Positions 56,594 to 64,000 of a stretch of DNA of 64,000 nucleotides are shown in pieces. Location: contig SCRO01000070.1 of NCBI GenBank assembly GCA_004298505.1, forward strand, positions 1 through 64,000. The letters run 5' to 3'. The notes beneath the pieces are model-generated. The model was given only the letters and a program-made list of their open reading frames with translations. It was not told the origin of the DNA and ran no database searches. This DNA comes from Rhodanobacter sp. Lineage in GTDB: Bacteria; Pseudomonadota; Gammaproteobacteria; Xanthomonadales; Rhodanobacteraceae. The stretch's first letter is position 1. Every line of letters starts with the position of its first letter. The position numbers and the translations under genes are program-made.

Positions 56594-58048
56594 TTACAGC
56601 AGCAACCGGCGGATATCGCCGAGCTGGGCAGCCAGGAATGACGCGAAGCGCGCCGCGAGCGCGCCGTCGATCACCCGATGGTCGTAGGACAGCGACAGCG
56701 GCAGGATCAGGCGCGGCTTGAATTTCTCGCCGTTCCACACCGGCTTGATCGCCGCTTTGGAAACGCCGAGGATGGCCACTTCCGGCGCGTTGACGATCGG
56801 CGTGAAATGGGTACCGCCGATGCCGCCCAGCGAGCTGATCGAGAAACAGCCACCGGACATCTCGGCCGGGCCGAGCTTCTTGTCGCGCGCCTTCTTCGAG
56901 ATCTCGCCCATTTCGCGTGCCAGGTCGAGCAGGCCCTTCCTGTCGCAATCGCGGAGCACTGGCACCACCAGGCCATCGGGCGTATCGACCGCGATGCCGA
57001 TGTGGAAGTACTTCTTGAGGATCAGCTTCTCGCCGGATTCGTCGAGCGAGGAGTTGAACTGGGGAAACTGCTTCAGCGCCGCCACCACCGCCTTGATCTG
57101 GAACACCAGCGGGCTGATCTTGAGCTCCTTGTTCTCCGCGCCGAGCTGCTTGCGGAAGGCCTCCATCTCGGTGATGTCGGCATCCTCGTGCTGGGTGACG
57201 TGCGGAATCATCGCCCAGTTGCGCGCGAGGTTCGCGCCGGAAATCTTCTGGATGCGGCTGAGCGGCTTCTCCTCGACCTCCCCGAACTTGGTGAAATCGA
57301 TTTTCGGCCACGGCAACAGGTTCAGCCCACCGAGCGCCGCAGGCGCACCCGGGCTGGGACGCGCGCCGGAGGCCAGCGCATGCTTGATCCAGGCACTGAC
57401 GTCGTCGCGCTGGATCCGGCCACCGCGACCGCTGCCCTTCACCTGCTGGATGTCCACCCCCAGCTCGCGTGCGAACGCACGGATCGCCGGGCTGGCGTAG
57501 GGCGTATCGCCCGGCATCACGATCGACGCATCCAGCGGCGGCCGCGGGAGCGGTATGTCGCCTTCCGGCGGGTGGCCCGGCTGCACGCCCCGGCCGGCCA
57601 CCGGCGAGGGCGGCGCAGGCGGCGGTTCGACCGCGGCCGCGGCAGCCGGCTTTTGCGCGGATTGTGCGTTGGCGGCCCCGGCGGAGCCGGTCATAGTTTC
57701 CTTGCTGGAGCCATCGTGCGACTCCGCACCCTCACCGCTGCCCTCAGCCATTGCTCCCGGCATGGCTCTACCTCCTGCAGCGGGCGCGGGGGACGTGGTG
57801 TCGGCTTCGCCGACGATTTCTATCATGGCGATGACCGCGCCCTCGGAAACTTCGTCGCCGACCTTCAGCTTCATTTCCTTCACAATGCCGGCAAACGGCG
57901 AGGGCACTTCCATCGTCGCCTTGTCCGACTCCAGCGTGATCAGGCTCTGTTCCTTCTCGACCTTGTCGCCGGCCTTGACCAGCACTTCGATGACGGGGAC
58001 GTCTTCGTGACCGATGTCGGGGACGAGGGCTTCTTTGAGGTCGGTCAT
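56594..58048 (-). CDS. aceF: Dihydrolipoamide acetyltransferase (E2 of pyruvate dehydrogenase)
   Basis: E2 core (484 aa). One lipoyl domain (1-82, lipoyl Lys in [12 protein letters not shown]), a Pro/Ala-rich linker, a peripheral subunit-binding domain ([28 protein letters not shown]) and the catalytic domain ending [20 protein letters not shown] with the active His and Asp. The first linker carries the 33-nt stretch shared with lpdA. aceE is not upstream: the next gene at 58280 is on the other strand. So E1 must be encoded elsewhere. Confidence 0.96.
   Translation of the reverse strand: MTDLKEALVPDIGHEDVPVIEVLVKAGDKVEKEQSLITLESDKATMEVPSPFAGIVKEMKLKVGDEVSEGAVIAMIEIVGEADTTSPAPAAGGRAMPGAMAEGSGEGAESHDGSSKETMTGSAGAANAQSAQKPAAAAAVEPPPAPPSPVAGRGVQPGHPPEGDIPLPRPPLDASIVMPGDTPYASPAIRAFARELGVDIQQVKGSGRGGRIQRDDVSAWIKHALASGARPSPGAPAALGGLNLLPWPKIDFTKFGEVEEKPLSRIQKISGANLARNWAMIPHVTQHEDADITEMEAFRKQLGAENKELKISPLVFQIKAVVAALKQFPQFNSSLDESGEKLILKKYFHIGIAVDTPDGLVVPVLRDCDRKGLLDLAREMGEISKKARDKKLGPAEMSGGCFSISSLGGIGGTHFTPIVNAPEVAILGVSKAAIKPVWNGEKFKPRLILPLSLSYDHRVIDGALAARFASFLAAQLGDIRRLLL
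57747..57779. repeat. 33-nt direct repeat, copy in aceF
   Basis: Identical to 55144-55176 in lpdA; encodes [11 protein letters not shown] in the first linker of E2. The flanking GGGGGACGTGGTGTCGGCT is also shared. Confidence 0.9.
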
Positions 58049-58279
58049 GATGACTCCTACATGGCTGTGGCGTACCGCGCGGGGATGGCGGTCGCGGGCT
58101 CAAGTGCTCAATCATAAACGAACACGCGCGCGATTCGCGCTACCTGGAATGGCCGTAGTGCACGACCGGCATTCTCCATTCGCGGGCGTATGCATTACCT
58201 TGAGCGGGCGCGGGAATTGCGTCCATGCCTTAATCTCACCGTCATCGCATGCCGCCGCATGCGCTACAGGACGCCATCC

Positions 58280-59164
58280 ATGCTGACCATACATGAGCTC
58301 TCCAAGACCTATGCCAACGGCGTGCGGGCCCTGCGCAGCGTATCGCTGGACATTCCCGGCGGCATGTTCGGCCTGCTCGGCCCCAACGGCGCGGGCAAGT
58401 CCTCGCTGATGCGCACGATCGCCACGCTGCAGGATCCGGACGAAGGCACGATCAAGCTCGACGAGATGGACCTGCTCGCCGACAAGCAGGCCACCCGGCG
58501 CCTGCTCGGCTACCTGCCGCAGGAATTTGGCGTGTACCCGAAGGTTTCGGCCGAGGCGATGCTGGGGCACTTTGCCGTGCTCAAGGGCGTTACCGTGAAA
58601 GGCGAGCGGCGCGAGCTGGTCGAGGCGCTGCTGCGCCAGGTCAACCTGTGGGATGTGCGCAAGCGCAAGCTCGGCACCTACTCCGGCGGCATGCGCCAGC
58701 GCTTCGGCATCGCGCAGGCGCTGATCGGCGAGCCGCGCCTGATCATCGTCGACGAGCCCACCGCCGGGCTCGACCCGGAGGAACGCAACCGCTTCCTCAA
58801 CCTGCTAGCCGAACTGGGCGAGCGAATGGTGGTGATTTTGTCCACGCACATCGTGGAGGACGTCACCGACCTGTGCTCGCGCATGGCGATCATCGGCCAG
58901 GGCCGGGTGCTGCTGAGCGGCGAGCCGACCGAGGCGATCCGCTCGCTGGAAGGCCAGGTGTGGCGGCGCACGATCGACAAGGCCGAGCTGGACGCTTACC
59001 GCGCGCGTATGACCATCCTGTCCACGCGCCTCGCCGGTGGCCGCACCTTGTTGCACGTGCTGGCCGACAAAATGCCGGAGCCGGGCTTCGAAGCCGTCGC
59101 ACCAGATCTGGAAGACGTCTACTTCGGCCGCCTGCGTGCGCAGGCTACCGCCAGGGCCGCCTGA
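58280..59164 (+). CDS. ABC transporter ATP-binding protein
   Basis: ATPase of 294 aa. Walker A LLGPNGAGKSSL, Q-loop LLGYLPQEFGVYP, signature TYSGGMRQRFGIAQAL, Walker B LIIVDEPTAGLDPEER and H-loop LSTHIVEDV. ATG 58280 (MLTIHELSKTYANG). It precedes the permease-peptidase fusion by 66 bp and should power it. Substrate unknown. Confidence 0.94.
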   Translation: MLTIHELSKTYANGVRALRSVSLDIPGGMFGLLGPNGAGKSSLMRTIATLQDPDEGTIKLDEMDLLADKQATRRLLGYLPQEFGVYPKVSAEAMLGHFAVLKGVTVKGERRELVEALLRQVNLWDVRKRKLGTYSGGMRQRFGIAQALIGEPRLIIVDEPTAGLDPEERNRFLNLLAELGERMVVILSTHIVEDVTDLCSRMAIIGQGRVLLSGEPTEAIRSLEGQVWRRTIDKAELDAYRARMTILSTRLAGGRTLLHVLADKMPEPGFEAVAPDLEDVYFGRLRAQATARAA

Positions 59165-59230
59165 GCAAGTGGCGCGACGGTATCCACCGCGGCCAGACCG
59201 GGCCAGGCCAGACCCAGACAGGGATCACCG

Positions 59231-62200
59231 ATGTTCTCGCAGTCGACACTCTTCGAAATACTTCGCTTTGAATTGCGCCAGCAGCTGAAGGCGCCGCTGT
59301 TCTGGATCGTCGCGTTCGCCTTTGGCGCGCTGGCGTTTGCATTGGCCAGTACCGACGCCGTCATCCTCGGCGGCGCCAGCGGCAACGTGCTGCGCAATGC
59401 GCCGTTGGTGATCGTGCGCCTGCTCAGCGTGCTCACCGTGCTGAGTATCTTCCTGGTCACGATCTTCGTCGCCGCCGCGGCGCTGCGCGATTTCGACCAG
59501 CGCACCTCGGAACTGATCTTTGCCACGCCGATGAGCCGCGGCGCCTATCTGGGTGGGCGCTTCGCCGCCGGTTACGCCGCGTCGCTGGCGATCATGCTGG
59601 CCTGTGCGCTGGGCCTCGCGCTAGGCGGCACGATGCCGTGGGTCGACGCGGCGCGCATCGGTCCGGCGGACTGGCACGGCTACGCCTGGGCGTTCGGCGT
59701 GATGGTGGTACCCGACATGCTGTTCATCGCCGCGCTGCTGTACCTGCTGGCCACCACCACGCGCTCGCTGCTGGCAACCTATCTCGGCGTGATCGTCTAC
59801 TTCGTGCTGCAGGGCGTGGTCGGTCAGCTGACCAAGGATGTCAACAACCACTACCTTGCCGCCATGCTCGACCCGTTCGGCGGGCGCACGCTGGCCGTCG
59901 TCACGCGCTACTGGTCGGCCGACCAGTCCAATCACGCGCTACCGGCGATTACTGGCGTACTGCTGTTCAATCGCCTGTTGTGGGTCGGGGTAAGCGTGGC
60001 CATGCTGGGCGCCACGACGGTGTTGTTCCGGCCCAATCGCGAGGGACTGAAGCTGCCGCGGCGCAAGCAGCGGGCGGAGCCGCCGATGCTGCGTCCGCAA
60101 TCCGTCGCCGCGGCGCTGGCCCTGCCCAAAGTCACGCTGAGCCACAGCCTGCGCACCCACCTGCTGCAGTTGCGCACGCAATTCAGCTTCGACACGCTGG
60201 GCGTGCTGCGCGCGGTGCCATTCCTGATCATGCTGGCGCTGGGGCTGGCCAATCTGTTCGGCGCCTTCCTGTTGTCCGGGCAGATCTACGGCACCGCAAC
60301 CTGGCCGGTGACCCACCAGGTACTGGAGAACATCCAGGGCGGCTTCCAGTGGCTGCTGTACATCATCATTACCTTCTACGCCGGCGAGTTGGTGTGGCGC
60401 GAGCGCAGCCAGCGTTCGGCCGAGGTCAGCGACGCGTTCCCGGTGCCGGACTGGGTGCCGCTGACGGCCAAGCTGGGCGCGTTGCTGGCAGTGATCGTGG
60501 TCTTCCTCGTGGTCGGTGCCGTGGTCGGCATCGGCTGGCAGCTCGGTCACGGTTACACCCACCTGGAGCTTGGCCTGTACCTGGAAACCCTCGCGCTGCA
60601 GGCGATTCCGTTCGCACTGCTGGCCGTGCTGGCGGTGTTTTTTCAGGTGTTGTCGAACAACAAGTTCCTCGGCTACCTGCTGACCATCGTCTGGCTGGTG
60701 CTGAGCGCGATCGGCTTCGACCTGCTGCATTGGGAACAGCACATCTACAACTACGGCACCGCGCCGGGCGCGCCGTATTCCGATCTCAACGGCTACGGTC
60801 ACTTCCTCAAGGGCGTACTGTGGTTCGACTTCTACTGGGCCACCTGCGCGGTGCTGCTGCTGGTGCTGGCTGCGCTGTTCTGGGTGCGCGGCACCGGCCA
60901 GTCATGGCGCGAGCGCCTGCACGAGGCCCGTGCACGATTGCACGCACCGGCAGCGGCGGCCCTGGTGCTCGGCCTGCTCGCCTTCATCGGCAGCGGCGGC
61001 TGGATCTACTACGACACCAACGTGCTCAACCACTTCAAGAGCAGCACCGCGCAGAAAATCGAGCAGGCCAACTACGAAAAGAAGTACGCCAGGTACAAGG
61101 ATGCGCCACAACCACGGATCACCGCGGTGCAGGCCGATGTCGACATCTACCCGTACCGGCGCCAGCTGGACATTCGCGCTCACTACACGCTGGTGAACAA
61201 GCACGATACGCCGATCAACGAGCTGTACGTGAACTTCACCGACGGCTTCAAGCTGAAGTCGCTCGCGTTCGCGCCACACTCGATCGTCAGCGCCGACAAG
61301 GAGCTCGGCTTCACTATCTACAAGCTGAAAACGCCACTGGCGGCGGGCGCCTCGATGCCGTTCGATTTCACCCTGGAATACGCCCCGAAGGGCTTCACCA
61401 ACCGCGCCTCTGGCACCTTCCTCGCTCACAACGGCACCTTCTTCAACAACAGGGTCATGCCGCAATTCGGCTACCAGGCACAAGTACAACTCACCGACCG
61501 CAACGACCGGCGCAAATACGGGCTGAAGGTGGACGTGCCACGAATGCCGCCACTGGGCGACGAGAAGGCGCGCGCCAATACCTACATCAGCAACGACGCC
61601 GACTGGATCAGCTTCGACACCACCGTTTCCACCGCGCCTGACCAGATCGCGCTGGCGCCGGGCGTGTTGCAGAAAGAATGGACGGCCAACGGGCGGCGCT
61701 ATTTCCACTACAAGATGGAACAGCCGATGCTGAACTTCTTTGCCTGGCTGTCGGCGCGCTACGCGGTGAAGAGCGTGGATCACGATGGCGTGGCGATCTC
61801 GGTCTACTACAACCCGGCGCATGCCTGGAACGTGGATCGGATGCTCGAGAGCGCCAGCGACTCACTCGACTACTACGACAGCCACTACACGCCTTACCAG
61901 TTCAAGCAGCTGCGTATTGTCGAGTTTCCCGGTTACTCCGCCTTCGCGCAGTCGTTTGCCAACACCATCCCGTTCTCCGAATCGATCGGCTTCATCGCCG
62001 ACCTGCGCGACAAGACGAAACTCGACTATGTCTACGACGTCACCGCGCATGAAGTGGCGCACCAGTGGTGGGCGCACCGCGTGATTGGCGCCAACATGCA
62101 GGGCTCGACGATGCTCAGCGAATCGCTGGCGCAGTACTCGTCGCTGATGGTGATGAAGCACAAGTACGGCGCCGACCAGATGCGCAAGTTCCTGAAGTAC

Positions 62201-62833
62201 GAACTGGACGCCTACCTGGCCGGTCGCGCCACCGAAAAGATCGCCGAGGAACCGCTGGCGAAAGTGGAGAACCAGGCCTATATCCACTACCGCAAGGGCT
62301 CGATGATCTTCTACGCGCTGCAGGACTACGTCGGCGAGGACAAGCTCGACGCGATGCTCAAGCAGTTCCTGCTCGACAAGGGCTTCCAGCAACCGCCGTA
62401 CACCGACTCGCAGGAATTCATGGACGCGCTGGGCAAGGCGTTGGGACCGAAGTGGCAACCGATGCTCGACGACTTCTTCTGGAAGATCACCTTGTTCGAC
62501 AATCGCATGATCTCGGCCAGCGCGAAGAAGTTGCCCGATGGCAAATACCAGGTAACCATGAAGGTGCATGCGGGCAAGGTCTACGTCGACGGCAAGGGCA
62601 AGGAAACGCCCGGCAAGATCGACTTTCCGATCGAGATCGGCGTGTTCGCCGCCTCACCCGGTGCCGGCAAGGACGGCAAGCCGCTGTACCTGAAAAAGCA
62701 GCTGGTGAAGGACGGCGACAGCACGCTCACCGTCACGGTCGAGGGCAAGCCTGCACAGGCCGGTATCGATCCCTACAACGAGCTGATCGACAAGGTCTCC
62801 CGCGACAACCGGCGGCCCATCACGCTGCCATGA
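59231..62833 (+). CDS. ABC-2 permease fused to M1-family aminopeptidase
   Basis: A 1200-residue fusion. Residues 1-600 contain two blocks of hydrophobic helices (ABC-2 type; EILRFELRQQLKAPLFWIVA opening, SQRSAEVSDAFPVPDWVPLTAKL in the middle). After a final helix near 575-590, a gluzincin module follows with an N-terminal beta domain (VDIYPYRRQLDIRAHYTLVN) and the zinc site HEVAHQWWAH plus ESLAQYSS about 20 residues on. The peptidase is likely on the outer face. Together with the ATPase upstream it may couple peptide cleavage to transport; this is inference. Confidence 0.92.
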   Translation: MFSQSTLFEILRFELRQQLKAPLFWIVAFAFGALAFALASTDAVILGGASGNVLRNAPLVIVRLLSVLTVLSIFLVTIFVAAAALRDFDQRTSELIFATPMSRGAYLGGRFAAGYAASLAIMLACALGLALGGTMPWVDAARIGPADWHGYAWAFGVMVVPDMLFIAALLYLLATTTRSLLATYLGVIVYFVLQGVVGQLTKDVNNHYLAAMLDPFGGRTLAVVTRYWSADQSNHALPAITGVLLFNRLLWVGVSVAMLGATTVLFRPNREGLKLPRRKQRAEPPMLRPQSVAAALALPKVTLSHSLRTHLLQLRTQFSFDTLGVLRAVPFLIMLALGLANLFGAFLLSGQIYGTATWPVTHQVLENIQGGFQWLLYIIITFYAGELVWRERSQRSAEVSDAFPVPDWVPLTAKLGALLAVIVVFLVVGAVVGIGWQLGHGYTHLELGLYLETLALQAIPFALLAVLAVFFQVLSNNKFLGYLLTIVWLVLSAIGFDLLHWEQHIYNYGTAPGAPYSDLNGYGHFLKGVLWFDFYWATCAVLLLVLAALFWVRGTGQSWRERLHEARARLHAPAAAALVLGLLAFIGSGGWIYYDTNVLNHFKSSTAQKIEQANYEKKYARYKDAPQPRITAVQADVDIYPYRRQLDIRAHYTLVNKHDTPINELYVNFTDGFKLKSLAFAPHSIVSADKELGFTIYKLKTPLAAGASMPFDFTLEYAPKGFTNRASGTFLAHNGTFFNNRVMPQFGYQAQVQLTDRNDRRKYGLKVDVPRMPPLGDEKARANTYISNDADWISFDTTVSTAPDQIALAPGVLQKEWTANGRRYFHYKMEQPMLNFFAWLSARYAVKSVDHDGVAISVYYNPAHAWNVDRMLESASDSLDYYDSHYTPYQFKQLRIVEFPGYSAFAQSFANTIPFSESIGFIADLRDKTKLDYVYDVTAHEVAHQWWAHRVIGANMQGSTMLSESLAQYSSLMVMKHKYGADQMRKFLKYELDAYLAGRATEKIAEEPLAKVENQAYIHYRKGSMIFYALQDYVGEDKLDAMLKQFLLDKGFQQPPYTDSQEFMDALGKALGPKWQPMLDDFFWKITLFDNRMISASAKKLPDGKYQVTMKVHAGKVYVDGKGKETPGKIDFPIEIGVFAASPGAGKDGKPLYLKKQLVKDGDSTLTVTVEGKPAQAGIDPYNELIDKVSRDNRRPITLP

Positions 62834-62878
62834 TTGCCGGTCGGTGCAGCGGCCACTGCGCTGCGCTGCACCGCGCGA

Positions 62879-63727
<849 letters not shown>

Positions 63728-63835
63728 GGTATTCAGCCCGTGGGGAAACCGGGCCAGCCTAGCAGCCTGGCAAACCGGCGATGAAACAGGCAGCGCCGGC
63801 TGCGTTGTCGCACGCGGCGACACCGCACCACCCGA

Positions 63836-64000
63836 TCAGGCGGTTGCCGGTCCCGTGCCACCGGGAGATTCCGCGGCCCCCGACAGGTCCCGAAACACGC
63901 TCTTCATCACGAAATCAGAGGTGACCTCCTCTCCGGTCAGCATCATCGCCAGCAGTTCGCCGCCGAGCAGCTGCGGGGCGACCACCACGTCCACTTCGTC
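63836..64000 (-). CDS. Potassium channel protein, C-terminal fragment (cut by window edge)
   Basis: 55 codons of an open frame enter from the right edge and end at TGA 63836. EVDVVVAPQLLGGELLAMML and TGEEVTSDFVMKSVF resemble the end of the TrkA_N/RCK-type domain of bacterial K+ channel proteins. The rest lies beyond 64000, and the track does not list it because it lacks a start in the window. Confidence 0.6.
   Translation of the reverse strand, partial: DEVDVVVAPQLLGGELLAMMLTGEEVTSDFVMKSVFRDLSGAAESPGGTGPATA

Noticed and set aside
55497-57311. 604-aa form of the MscS protein
   Set aside because: The N-terminal 250 residues are an out-of-frame reading of aceF.
59638-61641. 667-aa plus-strand ORF inside the permease-peptidase gene
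   Set aside because: Overlaps in another frame of a clear 1200-aa gene; Arg/Gly-rich with no motif.

Overview
The window is high-GC proteobacterial chromosome. Gene content points to the Xanthomonadales, most likely the Rhodanobacteraceae (Rhodanobacter/Dyella type): a PPi-type phosphofructokinase beside an H+-translocating pyrophosphatase, a Coq7-type ubiquinone hydroxylase, an E3 subunit with its own lipoyl domain, a short-type adenylate kinase, and a KDO/lipid A/O-antigen ligase cluster. This placement is inferred from gene content; no 16S gene is present.

Left part (0-16 kb) is housekeeping. Rubredoxin and thiE diverge, and hemL follows thiE. A six-gene minus-strand run holds adk, mpl, a Lon-substrate-binding-domain protein, an SDR, argD and gloA. 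Next comes a pyrophosphate cluster: PPi-PFK, K+-independent H+-PPase (hppA) with a strong terminator, a decayed 2-oxoglutarate oxygenase, and soluble ppa. DUF2333, a ferritin-like protein and a TetR regulator follow. From 16 to 31 kb lie envelope genes (pcm-like, tolC, waaA, lpxL, waaL-like, a GT4 glycosyltransferase), a zf-CHCC protein, a MITE-like element, yceI, an ELM1-family protein, glnE, an LTA-synthase/MdoB-family protein, and 6S RNA immediately upstream of the 5-formyl-THF cyclo-ligase gene and an EVE-domain gene.

The accessory part runs from about 31.9 to 50.8 kb. It holds four type II toxin-antitoxin modules; in two the toxin is damaged (an amber codon in a RelE/HigB-like gene, a frameshift at the ParE C-terminus). 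It also holds repeats, transposase remnants, and a six-gene translationally coupled operon (36.9-43.6 kb) next to tRNA-Gln. That operon encodes an excisionase-like HTH protein, a small N6-methylase-like protein without NPPY, an Xre-ImmA/IrrE peptidase, a DUF4411 PIN protein, an Eco57I-type methyltransferase and a T5orf172 (GIY-YIG)-helicase fusion. It is the best candidate for a little-described defence system. Core genes interleave: rpiA, a ClC transporter, rplM-rpsI, coq7 and an ABC exporter.

The right part (50.8-64 kb) carries a Cpx-like two-component system with a divergent CpxP/Spy protein and a consensus CpxR box between them, pyruvate dehydrogenase genes aceF and lpdA separated by an MscS channel gene, an ABC ATPase with a 1200-residue permease-M1 aminopeptidase fusion, a second MscS channel, and the 3' end of a K+ channel gene cut by the window edge.

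A recurrent theme is palindromic repeat DNA inside reading frames: mpl and lpdA each carry an in-frame palindromic insertion, and the aceF and lpdA linkers share an identical 33-nt stretch.
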